Origin: Ignatzschineria sp. F8392
Lineage (GTDB): Bacteria > Pseudomonadota > Gammaproteobacteria > Cardiobacteriales > Wohlfahrtiimonadaceae
Direction: 5' to 3'
NCBI RefSeq assembly: GCF_002252045.1
Contig: NZ_NEFF01000004.1
Span: forward strand, 178,475-242,474
DNA length: 64,000 nt
Numbering within the stretch: the stretch's first letter is position 1; every line of letters starts with the position of its first letter. Both the position numbers and the translations under genes were made by a program. This document shows, one piece after another, positions 39,221 to 49,600 of the stretch. Under the pieces are notes generated by a model. It saw only the letters and a program-made list of their open reading frames with translations. It made no database searches and was not told where the DNA came from.

Positions 39221-39559
39221 ATGGAAATAGTTTTAATCGGTTTATTAGCGCTTCTCATTATCTGTTACATCGTTTCGCTCTTCCTTCTCACGAAAGAGGG
39301 CGTTAAAAAGTTGTGGATGTCACTCTTTCTTCTTGTCTATGTCGTCGCCGTCATTGCATTGATTGTGCTTCACTTTAAGACCGGATTACTCGCATCTATC
39401 AAAGATATGTCAGAGCTCTACTTTGCTTACTCTGTGATCACCATTCTTCTTCTTTTGGGGCTTATCAATATCTGGGTCTTCAAAGGTGTTATCATTCGTG
39501 TCTTTAGAGGTAAAGATCTCACATTTGCTGACACTGCCGATCAAGAGAAGAAAAAATAG
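39221..39559 (+). CDS. Small membrane protein, three predicted helices
   Basis: 112 residues with hydrophobic stretches at about 3-22, 34-54 and 67-92, and a charged C-terminal tail (RGKDLTFADTADQEKKK). RBS AAGGAG 12 nt upstream. It is 52 bp after the frnE-like gene, possibly co-transcribed. No family recognised. Confidence 0.65.
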   Translation: MEIVLIGLLALLIICYIVSLFLLTKEGVKKLWMSLFLLVYVVAVIALIVLHFKTGLLASIKDMSELYFAYSVITILLLLGLINIWVFKGVIIRVFRGKDLTFADTADQEKKK

Positions 39560-39686
39560 ATTCTGTAGATTCAATTAGCAAGAGATGTAAAATCTCAAGA
39601 ACTAACCATAAAATAGAAGCCGAGAAATTATTATCTCGGTTTTCTACTTTATAATATCGACACTAATAGAAGGTAGAGGGAGATCT

Positions 39687-40307
39687 ATGAGTAAATCCCA
39701 TGAAAAGATGCAGAAGGCACCTGCTTATTTTGCAATCAATTTCACTGGTAGAATTGGGCGACTCGAGTTCGCAAACCGTTTTGCAACCTATCTCGTTTTG
39801 GCGATTATTATCTACTGTTTCTACTACTTTGTGATTGAACAGGGGATCTTTTCACTGACGGAATCAGCGGATAAATCGATCGATATGACACAAACATTAG
39901 GACGAATTATCTTTCATGCCGGCTTTATTGGGGCGGTTATTCTGCTTAATATTCGTGCCGTTGTAATGCGTCTGCATGATATCAATCTCTCGGGATGGTG
40001 GGCGACGCTCCTCTTTATATTCCCCTACTCATTAGAACTCATTATTATTATGATGCCGATGACATTAGATAAAATGGTCTACTATACACTCTTCTTTATC
40101 CTAATCTCTTTAGCACTCTTAATTCGACTCTTCCCCTTTATTATGCCGGGAAGTGCTGTTGCTAATCGTTATGGAATGCCGATTCCACGAGGAAAGCCTT
40201 ATGGACTCATTCTCCTACTCCTCTTTGTGACTATCGGGAGTTATTTCCTCTATCAATATATTACGCTCCAGACAATCACTATCACTTTCCTCTATGCCGC
40301 GGTTTAA
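39687..40307 (+). CDS. DUF805 membrane protein
   Basis: 206 residues with about five membrane segments. The DUF805 landmarks are clear: GRIGRLEFANRF near the start and MRLHDINLSGWWATLL in the middle, then a cluster of helices. Function of the family unknown. Followed by a long block of dispersed repeats. Confidence 0.85.
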   Translation: MSKSHEKMQKAPAYFAINFTGRIGRLEFANRFATYLVLAIIIYCFYYFVIEQGIFSLTESADKSIDMTQTLGRIIFHAGFIGAVILLNIRAVVMRLHDINLSGWWATLLFIFPYSLELIIIMMPMTLDKMVYYTLFFILISLALLIRLFPFIMPGSAVANRYGMPIPRGKPYGLILLLLFVTIGSYFLYQYITLQTITITFLYAAV

Positions 40308-41285
40308 TAACTCGGTTTAATAGCTTATTAATAGAAAAAAGGCTGATGCGCTGCCGGATCTCACTATCTCGTTCTTTCAGAAGTTGCGTGCCGGCAATGA
40401 GCATCATTGATGCCCGATCATGGAAAAGAAGGAAATGGTCGGTTCTCGCCCTTCAATAAACCTCTTAAGAATGAATAATCAAAAGAAATAGGCTGAACAC
40501 TGCCGGCCCTCACTATCTCGCACTTTCATAAATCTCGCGCCGGCAATGGACGATCTCTTATCGCCTTCACATAATATTGAAAGACTGTTTAAGATCTGTT
40601 TAAACCCTATTTAATTATTGTCCCGGCACTTCTTATCTATAAGAGAATCACTTTCGGCATTAAAAATACCAAATGGCGGGTATGCACCGGTGAAAAGAGC
40701 GAAATGGTCGATTCCCGCCCTTCCATAATCTTTCTTATTTGTTAAAACAACAAAGGTTAATGAGTTGCCGGAGATTACCACTGCGTTCTTCCAAAAGTTA
40801 CATGCCGGCAAGTATCGCTACCTGAACGATTAGTCCTTCTGAAATAAAAAAGCTGATACGGTGCCGGATCTTACTATCTCGTACTTCCATAAATCATGCG
40901 CCGGCAGTTGATGATCTCACGCCGGCAAATAACATCAATTTAATACTATTTTCTCGGCATCATCGATGCCGACCTACGGGCATACACCGGTGAAAAGAGC
41001 GGAATGGTCGATTCCCGCCCTTCCATAATCCTTCTTGTTTGTTAAAACAACAAAGGTTAATGAGTTGCCGGAGATTACCACTGCATTCTTCCAAAAGTTA
41101 CATGCCGGCAAGTATCGCTACCTGAACGGTTAATCCTTCTGAAATAAAAAAGCTGATATCTCAAGAGAATAACCCCTTAAAATATCAGCCTCACTCTACT
41201 CAGTAGAAGTTACGCGACTGTTCTGATTATTAAATTGTTATCTATCAACCGACATTAACTCAATCTCATTCAACAACGCTTATGC
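40308..41285. other. 978-bp intergenic region occupied by dispersed repeats
   Basis: No credible gene; the frame at 40611-40811 on the minus strand is repeat-derived. See the repeat entry. The last 125 bp before the permease stop are plain AT-rich DNA, with GCTGATATC ... GATATCAGC-like arms around 41151-41189 that could end the leftward permease transcript. Confidence 0.6.
40340..41160. repeat. Cluster of dispersed GCCGGC-palindrome repeats, copy cluster 3
   Basis: At least five short modules of the TTGCCGG(A/T)...GCGCCGGCAA type and three GGTGAAAAGAGCG...TTCCCGCCCTTCCA modules. About 185 bp (from around 40672) recur at exactly 300 bp distance (from around 40972) with only a few changes. Same family as the clusters around yefM-yoeB, 30 kb away. 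Confidence 0.75.
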
Positions 41286-42671
41286 TCACGTACGCTTCTC
41301 TAATCGTTTTTTCACCCTAAAACCAATATAGAGCACGATAATCCAGATCGGAATAACAATCACAGCATAAACCATACTGCCCGATTGCGTCATCATCACA
41401 AGAAGCAACGCCAAGAAAGCTAATGCAATAAAGTTACTGATCGGATAGAAAGGGACTTTGAAGGTTAAGCTCTTCTCATCTACCTGCTTTCTAAACTTAT
41501 ATTGCACAATCACAATCAATCCCCATGTGATAGTTGCAGCCGCTACCGCAAGAGACATAATGCGCATAAATGCTCCCTCCGGCACTAAGAAGTTGATGAC
41601 AACAGCAATCAAGGTACAAAGTGATGAGAAGAGAATAGCCACCACCGGCGCGGAATTACGATTGAGCTTCATAAAGAATTTAGGCGCATTGCCCTGCTCT
41701 GCTAATCCAAAGAGCATCCGCCCATTACTATAGATCCCGCTATTGTAAACAGAGATCGCCGCCGACAATACGACAATGTTGAAGAAAGTCGCCGGGATAT
41801 TGATCTCACCCAATGGGGTATTCACAATACCAAAGCCCATCTCTTTAAAGATAATCACAAAGGGGCTACCATCCGTTCCGATCTCATTCCAAGGGTGCAA
41901 AATCATCAATACGGCAATCGATAAGATATAGAAGAGAAGAATACGCCAAATCACCTGCTTGATCGCTTTAGGAATCGACTTTTTAGGATCATCTGCCTCC
42001 CCTGCCGTTATACCGATAAGCTCTGTCCCTCCAAAGGAGAACATCACAATGACTAAAGAGAGAAGAAACTCTTTAACACCATAAGGGAAGAATCCACCAT
42101 GCTGCCAAAGATTAGCAATGGAAGCACCATCGGTGCCGGTGATAATAAGATAAGCACCTAGAGCGATAAGAAGCATAATGGCCAATACTTTTACCAATGC
42201 AAACCAAAACTCAAACTCACCATAGATACGAATCGAGAAGAGATTGATAATGGTGATGATGATCAATACCGTCAATGAGGAGACCCAAAGCGGAATCTCC
42301 GGAAACCAGACCTGTATATAGATTCCAATCACCGAAAGTTCTGCCATGCTCACCAATATATAGAGAAACCAATAGTTCCAACCTGCTAAAAAGCCCGGGA
42401 ATTCGCCCCAATATTTATAAGAAAAGTGACTAAATGCGCCGGCAACAGGCTCATGAGTCGACATCTCTCCCATCATCGTCATAATAAGATAGATAATAAA
42501 TCCACCCAATAGATAAGCGAGTAGAATCGCCGGTCCGACCAAAGCAATCGACTCAGCTGATCCATAAAATAACCCAGTACCGATTGCACCGCCTAAAGCG
42601 ATCATCTGTATATGACGATTCTTAAGCCCCCGCTTTAACTTTGTTTCTTCCTTTCCTGCTACTTGGCTCAT
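41286..42671 (-). CDS. Amino acid permease, AroP/LysP-type APC transporter
   Basis: 461 residues, 12 predicted membrane segments. The first helix region IALGGAIGTGLFYGS is the substrate-binding unwound segment of the amino-acid transporter (AAT) family. YLIMTMMGEMSTHEP and GGTELIGITAGEADDPKKSIPKA are further family markers. It imports amino acids with protons. Substrate cannot be fixed from sequence; aromatic, basic or branched residues are all possible. Confidence 0.88.
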   Translation of the reverse strand: MSQVAGKEETKLKRGLKNRHIQMIALGGAIGTGLFYGSAESIALVGPAILLAYLLGGFIIYLIMTMMGEMSTHEPVAGAFSHFSYKYWGEFPGFLAGWNYWFLYILVSMAELSVIGIYIQVWFPEIPLWVSSLTVLIIITIINLFSIRIYGEFEFWFALVKVLAIMLLIALGAYLIITGTDGASIANLWQHGGFFPYGVKEFLLSLVIVMFSFGGTELIGITAGEADDPKKSIPKAIKQVIWRILLFYILSIAVLMILHPWNEIGTDGSPFVIIFKEMGFGIVNTPLGEINIPATFFNIVVLSAAISVYNSGIYSNGRMLFGLAEQGNAPKFFMKLNRNSAPVVAILFSSLCTLIAVVINFLVPEGAFMRIMSLAVAAATITWGLIVIVQYKFRKQVDEKSLTFKVPFYPISNFIALAFLALLLVMMTQSGSMVYAVIVIPIWIIVLYIGFRVKKRLEKRT

Positions 42672-43101
42672 GACCTTCTCTCTTCAATTGATGCCCAATG
42701 TTAAGTGCCACCATCTCTTCTTGATCGAGAATGGGGCTAAATCTTAGGTAGTATATCAACTTTACCTTGCCTGAGTGTAAGCTTCTTTCTAAGAGAAGAA
42801 TTGCCACTTTTTTGACGCTCTTTTCAAAATAAGCACTTCAAAATATGAATCCACATTCCCGGCAGTCACGATAGTCATGAGTCATCTTGATCTAGCATTG
42901 ATATCTCGATGTATCATTATGAGTAAGTCACCAATACCCCTATCATTCCCATTCATCACAATATAAAATAGAGAATCGAAAAATAGAGGATCGTTATAAA
43001 ATAATCATCTGTGAAATAATCATCTGTACAAATTAACTGTACAAGTTAACTGTAAAGCCCACTTAAAAAATAGCATTAGATAAGAGGATAGAAGAGATAT
43101 C
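42672..43101. other. Divergent intergenic region between permease and mtnN
   Basis: 430 bp. Contains short tandem motifs near 42990-43060: AAATAATCATCTGT twice and TTAACTGTA twice. No further element recognised. Confidence 0.45.
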
Positions 43102-43800
43102 ATGATCGGAATCATTGGTGCGATGGCACAAGAAGTTGCTCTCTTAGCAAGTATGATCAATTCCCCAGAAAAACGCATTATTGCCGGCGTTGAATTTATT
43201 CAGGGAGAGCTACAAGGTCATCAAGTCGTTCTTCTTCGCTCCGGCGTAGGCAAGGTGCAAGCCGCAATGGCAACGACGCTTCTTCATGAACACTACCATC
43301 CATCGATGATTATCAATATCGGTTCTGCCGGTGGCCTCATTTCTGGGATGGAAATTGGTGATATTATTATCTCTAGTGAAAGTGGGCATCATGATGTCGA
43401 TCTCTCCCCTATCGGTTTAGAGCCTGCAGTACTTCCCGATCTCCCTAAAACATTTCCCTCCGATCCTGAACTTGTCGCATTGGTAGAAAAGGTTCTTACA
43501 GAGCTCAATATCAATTCTAAAATTGGTCTTATTGCCACAGGAGATGCCTTTATCGCGGATCAAAAACAGGTCGCTATGATTAAAGAGATCTTTCCCAATG
43601 TTTTAGCGGTAGAGATGGAAGCTGCCGCCATCGCACAAGTCGCTCATCTCTATCAAACCCCCTTCATCGTGATGCGCGCACTCTCTGATCTTCCTGATAA
43701 GGAGATGCCGATGAGCTTTGTTGAATATCTCGATCTTGCTGCTAAAAACTCTAGTCAGATCGTCCTTAAAGTCTTAGAGGCGCTTCCTGCTCAGGGTTAG
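43102..43800 (+). CDS. mtnN: 5'-methylthioadenosine/S-adenosylhomocysteine nucleosidase
   Basis: 232 residues. MIGIIGAMAQEVALL at the start, SGVGKVQAA, NIGSAGGL, GDAFIAD and the active-site segment VEMEAAAIAQVAHLYQTPFIVMRALSD, where the acidic residues hold the ribose and protonate the base. It clears MTA and SAH and so links methylation, polyamine synthesis and autoinducer-2 recycling. RBS AGAGGATAG upstream. Monocistronic. Confidence 0.95.
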   Translation: MIGIIGAMAQEVALLASMINSPEKRIIAGVEFIQGELQGHQVVLLRSGVGKVQAAMATTLLHEHYHPSMIINIGSAGGLISGMEIGDIIISSESGHHDVDLSPIGLEPAVLPDLPKTFPSDPELVALVEKVLTELNINSKIGLIATGDAFIADQKQVAMIKEIFPNVLAVEMEAAAIAQVAHLYQTPFIVMRALSDLPDKEMPMSFVEYLDLAAKNSSQIVLKVLEALPAQG

Positions 43801-43915
43801 AAAAAGATTATCAGAAATAGCTCCGAAAATAGCACATCAAAATAATCATTTAGGTATTAAAAATAGACATTAAGAATCAATCTTAATCCACCTTGAGTCT
43901 CTCTTCGGCAATCAA

Positions 43916-44731
43916 TTAGCGACGATCCCAATGGAGAAAAGCCCATGGTCGGATATCGTGATAAAGTTGCAAAAGACGCTCATGATTAGCCCAATAGTAA
44001 TGCTCAACTCGCTCTTTTTCCAAAGGTGAGAGTGGCCCTAAAGCGTGATCAATCTCTTCGATAAACTGTGCTAAAGAGGGGGCCTCTCTTTCCCGGCGAT
44101 GATCTGCCGTAATAAAATCAACACCAACATTATAGCCTTGTTGATAGAGAAGATTGAGGGCATAGATATAGGTTGGAAATCCAATATATTCACGCTCTAA
44201 AAGATCGAGAAACTCCCGATTGATGTAACCTTGACGCATCGTCATTGTCATATAGACCGCCTTTTTTGCACGACTATTGAGCTTATCGAGTGCTGCCTCA
44301 AGATCAGAGACCATCGAAGAGCGAGAAGAGAGCGCAACATCACAGACCGGCACATCAGACCAATCATCCTCCCACGAAAGGAGAATCGTTTCAATATTAT
44401 CGATGCCGGCAACTTCTGCCTTCTCCGCTAAAAGCGCCAACATCTTGGGGCTATGATCAAGTGCGTAGACTCGTTCAACATAAGGCGCAATTGCAAGCGC
44501 GATCGTGCCACTACCAGAGCCAACATCTAATACCGTTTTAACGCCGGAGAGCTCCATCCGATCTAAAAAGACTGTTGCATAGTCACTACTACTACCCTCT
44601 CCTTCCACCGCCAACTTCTCTGCCCGAGCATCCCAGTCAGCTGCTGTTTTAGGCCGGCGCAATGAAGCTTTCGCATGCTGCCTATAGAGCGCACCAAAAT
44701 CGATCTCATCAATCATCATCACTTTATCCAT
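43916..44731 (-). CDS. Class I SAM-dependent methyltransferase
   Basis: 271 residues. Motif I VLDVGSGSGTIALAIA (near residues 67-82), acidic loop VYALDHSPKML, and DVALSSRSSMV after strand 4. The N-terminal 60 residues (ALYRQHAKASLRRPKTAADWDARAEK) and C-terminal EKERVEHYYWANH form a distinct subfamily of small-molecule-type methyltransferases. The substrate is not known to me. AGGAG about 12 nt before ATG. Stands alone, convergent with mtnN. Confidence 0.82.
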   Translation of the reverse strand: MDKVMMIDEIDFGALYRQHAKASLRRPKTAADWDARAEKLAVEGEGSSSDYATVFLDRMELSGVKTVLDVGSGSGTIALAIAPYVERVYALDHSPKMLALLAEKAEVAGIDNIETILLSWEDDWSDVPVCDVALSSRSSMVSDLEAALDKLNSRAKKAVYMTMTMRQGYINREFLDLLEREYIGFPTYIYALNLLYQQGYNVGVDFITADHRREREAPSLAQFIEEIDHALGPLSPLEKERVEHYYWANHERLLQLYHDIRPWAFLHWDRR

Positions 44732-45101
44732 CTCTCACTTATCTCCTGCTATCAAAAATCTCATACAAACAATCTAGTACAGACTCTACCCTAACATAGC
44801 CCCAAGAAAGACCAATAAGCATAAATGGCAATTGCAAAATTCAACATTTTTTGCGCAAAACAGATGGAGATAACTTTATGAAAAGATAAAAATTTGTGAG
44901 CTAAATCAGCTTGGGTAGAAATTGATCAACATTTTACAAATTCTTTAATTGTTATTTACAAGAATAGAATCAATAAGTTATAAAAAATCAAGATTCACAA
45001 CCGCCCAAATGTTATTCATTCCTATTGGTAAAATGGGTGCATTGCATAGAGACGAGGTCTATAATGATTTTACATTCAAAATTTATTAGGAATCATTAAT
45101 T
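44732..45101. other. Divergent intergenic region before the aldehyde dehydrogenase gene
   Basis: 370 bp, AT-rich, no gene. The TTGTGAGCTAAATCAGCTTGGG stretch near 44895 contains AGCTAAATCAGCT, an imperfect dyad. No assigned regulator. Confidence 0.4.
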
Positions 45102-46493
45102 ATGGCATTTCAAACTGTAAACCCTTATACCAATGAAGTGATTAAAACTTTCGAAAGTGCAACGCGTGAAGAGATTGTTTCGGCAATCGGCGTTGCGGAT
45201 CAAGCGTTTCAAAACTGGAAAAAACTTCCGGTCTCTGAGCGCGTTGTCTATCTTCAAAAAGCGGCTGATCTTCTTCGTACAAATGCTGATGAATATGCGA
45301 AAGTGATCACTCTTGAGATGGGTAAAATCTTTGCAGAAGCAAAAGGTGAAGTTGAGCTCTCTGCACAGATCTTAGAATATTATGTCCGTCATGCTGAAGA
45401 GCAATTACAACCACGTAAATTACCTGTTATGGATCCTGCAGAAGGTGATGCAGAATTAGTATATGAGCCATTAGGTGTTCTTCTTGCTATCGAGCCTTGG
45501 AACTTCCCTTTCTATCAAGTTGCACGTATTCTCGCACCGCAACTCTCTGCGGGTAATACGCTTATCCTCAAACATGCATCGAATATTCCACAATGTGCTT
45601 TAGCATTTGAACAATTGATGAAAGATGCTGGTCTTCCTGAAGGTGTTTTCCAAAATCTCTTTATCGAACATGATGACGTTGAGCTTGTATTAGCAGATCC
45701 TCGCGTTTGTGGTGTTGCTTTAACCGGTTCTGAATTTGCAGGTTCTGCGGTGGCTCAAGTTGCCGGCAAACATCTTAAAAAAGCGATTATGGAATTAGGT
45801 GGCGCTGATGCATTTGTTGTATTAGATGATGCAGATATCGATAAGACTGTTGCTTGGGGTGTATTTGGTCGTCACTGGAATGCAGGCCAAGTTTGTGTCT
45901 CTTCAAAACGTATGATTCTTGATGCAAAAATCTATGATGAGTATTTAGAGAAATATACTGCCGGCGTTGCCGCATTAAAAGCTGGTGATCCGATGGACCC
46001 TGAAACTCAACTTGCACCACTCTCTTCACAGCGTGCGAAAGATGGTCTTTTAAAACAGATCGAAGAGGCGGTAAAACATGGTGCGATTGCAACTGAAGTA
46101 GGTCCGAAAGTACCAGAACAAGGCTGTTTCATTCAACCAACAATCTTAACAAATGTAACGCCTGATAACCCAGCATACTACCAAGAGTTCTTCGGTCCTG
46201 TATCGATGATCATTAAAGCAGAAGATGAAGCTGATGCGATTCGCATTGCTAATGACTCACCATTTGGTTTAGGTGGCTCAGTATTCACTTCAGATAATGA
46301 GCGTGGCCGTCGTGTTGCAAACCAAATCTCAACAGGAATGGTATTTGTTAACCACCCAACCATGGTTAAAGCAGACCTTCCATTCGGTGGTATCCGCCGT
46401 TCAGGATATGGTCGTGAATTGATCGACTTAGGTCTTAAAGAGTTCGTTAATATCAAACTCGTTGACGTTGTCGATATCGACGCTCCATTCTAA
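45102..46493 (+). CDS. sad: NAD(P)-dependent succinate-semialdehyde dehydrogenase, Sad/YneI type
   Basis: 463 residues, the length of the short Sad subgroup. Aldehyde dehydrogenase superfamily: IEPWNFPFYQ, the NAD-binding TGSEFAGSAVAQ, catalytic Glu in IMELGGADAF and catalytic Cys in NAGQVCVSSKR. The C-terminal segment PFGGIRRSGYGRELIDLGLKEFVN matches Sad rather than GabD. It oxidises succinate semialdehyde to succinate, feeding the TCA cycle. The terminator at 46565-46594 separates it from the CRISPR array. Confidence 0.88.
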   Translation: MAFQTVNPYTNEVIKTFESATREEIVSAIGVADQAFQNWKKLPVSERVVYLQKAADLLRTNADEYAKVITLEMGKIFAEAKGEVELSAQILEYYVRHAEEQLQPRKLPVMDPAEGDAELVYEPLGVLLAIEPWNFPFYQVARILAPQLSAGNTLILKHASNIPQCALAFEQLMKDAGLPEGVFQNLFIEHDDVELVLADPRVCGVALTGSEFAGSAVAQVAGKHLKKAIMELGGADAFVVLDDADIDKTVAWGVFGRHWNAGQVCVSSKRMILDAKIYDEYLEKYTAGVAALKAGDPMDPETQLAPLSSQRAKDGLLKQIEEAVKHGAIATEVGPKVPEQGCFIQPTILTNVTPDNPAYYQEFFGPVSMIIKAEDEADAIRIANDSPFGLGGSVFTSDNERGRRVANQISTGMVFVNHPTMVKADLPFGGIRRSGYGRELIDLGLKEFVNIKLVDVVDIDAPF

Positions 46494-46564
46494 TCAAGCA
46501 TTAATCATTTAATAACTGATTAAGACTTGATCTCTGATAAAAAATATCAGATTAAACCTAAAAA

Positions 46565-46594
46565 GAAGGCCGTTATATTAACGGCCTTTTTTCT
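46565..46594 (+). terminator. Rho-independent terminator after the aldehyde dehydrogenase gene
   Basis: AAGGCCGTT pairs with AACGGCCTT around a short loop, followed by a T run. Confidence 0.92.
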
Positions 46595-46655
46595 ATCTAC
46601 CTGCTACCCCAAATGCTACTGTACCAAAGCATCTACGGACTCCTTTTCCGCCGAA

Positions 46656-49600
46656 ACTTTAAACTGCCTATACGGCAGTGAACAATTGTAGAAGGAACGT
46701 AAAGAGAATATAGAATTTCTAAGCCGCCTATGCGGCGGTTAACTATATCTACAGTCATTACAGGAAGCTAACAGTTTTCTAAGCTGTCTGTGCGACGGTT
46801 AACCTCAAGATATGATGGAAGTAGTAGCCTTATCATTTCTAAGCCGCCTGTGCGGCAGCGAACGGGAAGATTGTTGCGTTTTGAATCTTATCTGATTTCT
46901 AAGCTGCCTGTGCGGCAGCGAACTACGAAGCGATCTACCAGAAGCTCCAAGAGTGTTTCTAAGCTGCCTGTGCGGCAGCGAACAAAGAGGGAATCATCTT
47001 ACAAGGACCAAAAATTTTCTAAGCTGCCTGTGCGGCAGCGAACAGTTAAATCGAAAAATTACAGGGGTGGCTAAATTTCTAAGCTGCCTGTGCGGCAGCG
47101 AACACCTAAAGCAGACACTTTTGAAGTATGCAACTTTTCTAAGCTGCCTGTGCGGCAGCGAACTCGCTAATTACGAGACCACCCATCCCAATTTTTTTCT
47201 AAGCTGCCTGTGCGGCAGCGAACGCCGCCTCGATATTCGCAAGCTTTATTTGATATTTCTAAGCTGCCTGTGCGGCAGCGAACCGCTTATTAGCAAGTCG
47301 ACGTATTAACTGGAATTTCTAAGCTGCCTGTGCGGCAGCGAACTCATATAAAAAAAGAGCCTGCGATCTTAGTGTTTTCTAAGCTGCCTGTGCGGCAGCG
47401 AACTATCACATTTATTAACAATTGTCAAGTGTGTATTTCTAAGCTGCCTGTGCGGCAGCGAACTCTCTTTTTCATCTAATTCAACTGTATAGTCATTTCT
47501 AAGCTGCCTGTGCGGCAGCGAACACATTGTGAAAGCGTAAGTTAAAACTATCGACTTTCTAAGCTGCCTGTGCGGCAGCGAACTACAGCGCGGCCTTAGG
47601 CAAGGAGCCGGGCAATTTCTAAGCTGCCTGTGCGGCAGCGAACTGGAGTCGTTCTACACTGCCGGCCGCTTGATTTTTCTAAGCTGCCTGTGCGGCAGCG
47701 AACGATATTGTGAGAGGTAACGGCTTCAACATATTTTTCTAAGCTGCCTGTGCGGCAGCGAACTATTACACGGGGGAGCTGGATGGCTTCACCATTTTCT
47801 AAGCTGCCTGTGCGGCAGCGAACCGACAAAGAATTAGTATCGTTTTTGAAATCATTTTCTAAGCTGCCTGTGCGGCAGCGAACATGGCTTATTATTCGGT
47901 TTATTCTAAACCAGATTTCTAAGCTGCCTGTGCGGCAGCGAACAGATCTGGTGTTACTCCTCGCGATGTTATTATTTTCTAAGCTGCCTGTGCGGCAGCG
48001 AACCGAATATTCTCTAACGAAGCTAAAGACATCATTTTCTAAGCTGCCTGTGCGGCAGCGAACCAAAAACTTCACTCACATTGACGTAAGAGACTTTTCT
48101 AAGCTGCCTGTGCGGCAGCGAACATCTCAAAAAAGGGGCGCAAGTCTATATCGAATTTCTAAGCTGCCTGTGCGGCAGCGAACAAGTGGTCTATTTTGAT
48201 TCGTACCCGGTGAGCGTTTCTAAGCTGCCTGTGCGGCAGCGAACTGTAAGGAGAAAAAATGATTAAATTAATGAACTTTCTAAGCTGCCTGTGCGGCAGC
48301 GAACTAACCTTATCGACTTTATTACTATACTTTTCTTTTCTAAGCTGCCTGTGCGGCAGCGAACGCTTCAGTAACAATCGGTCCTTCATGTTTTGTTTTC
48401 TAAGCTGCCTGTGCGGCAGCGAACGGGATAAAGCAAATTATCGGCGTTATCAAAAATTTCTAAGCTGCCTGTGCGGCAGCGAACAGAGAATTTGTAATTG
48501 CTTTACCGCATGAACTTTTCTAAGCTGCCTGTGCGGCAGCGAACCCCCTAATATCTCTGGTCTAGGTCTTACTACATTTCTAAGCTGCCTGTGCGGCAGC
48601 GAACCGATATATCTTGGATTATCGCCTGATGGTTTATTTCTAAGCTGCCTGTGCGGCAGCGAACTTTAATGATGATGATGAGATTATCGACACATTTTTC
48701 TAAGCTGCCTGTGCGGCAGCGAACGACTTTATCTATGAGCTAGTCGAACAAACTATTTTCTAAGCTGCCTGTGCGGCAGCGAACATATGGCTAGACGGAG
48801 ACACAGCAGGAGAACGATTTCTAAGCTGCCTGTGCGGCAGCGAACACCAGAGTTTGAAGTGGTCGAGCAGGATCAATTTTCTAAGCTGCCTGTGCGGCAG
48901 CGAACAGCGCCCTCTCGCTGTCGATCTTTTCCCATAATTTCTAAGCTGCCTGTGCGGCAGCGAACTGCGAGGCTTATCTATCACACAGTTACAAACATTT
49001 CTAAGCTGCCTGTGCGGCAGCGAACCCACTTTTCTCTAATTTCTTTTATTTCGCTTTTTTCTAAGCTGCCTGTGCGGCAGCGAACGATCATAAGAGAAAT
49101 ACTAACCTGCCAATTTTTTTCTAAGCTGCCTGTGCGGCAGCGAACTCATTAATATTAAAGAAACCAAAGGTGTGGCATTTCTAAGCTGCCTGTGCGGCAG
49201 CGAACATTGCTTTTTTATCTAACCATCCACAATCTTTTTTCTAAGCTGCCTGTGCGGCAGCGAACGACCAATTTTACCAACCGCACCAACCTGATCATTT
49301 CTAAGCTGCCTGTGCGGCAGCGAACGTTTATACCCTCAACAACTCTTTTTTAGTGATTTTCTAAGCTGCCTGTGCGGCAGCGAACGCCTCATACACTATT
49401 CCGTGCCCCGTGCTTTTTTTCTAAGCTGCCTGTGCGGCAGCGAACACAATACAGAAAGTAAGCGAACATCTAAAAAATTTCTAAGCTGCCTGTGCGGCAG
49501 CGAACAGGCTATTTATATGTGGAAGAAAGACGAAAACTTTCTAAGCTGCCTGTGCGGCAGCGAACGTATCGCTTGCTATAGCGTAGCAGATCAAGAATTT

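Noticed and set aside
40611..40811. A 66-codon minus-strand frame
   Set aside because: Lies in the dispersed repeat cluster and is not kept in the neighbouring repeat copy.
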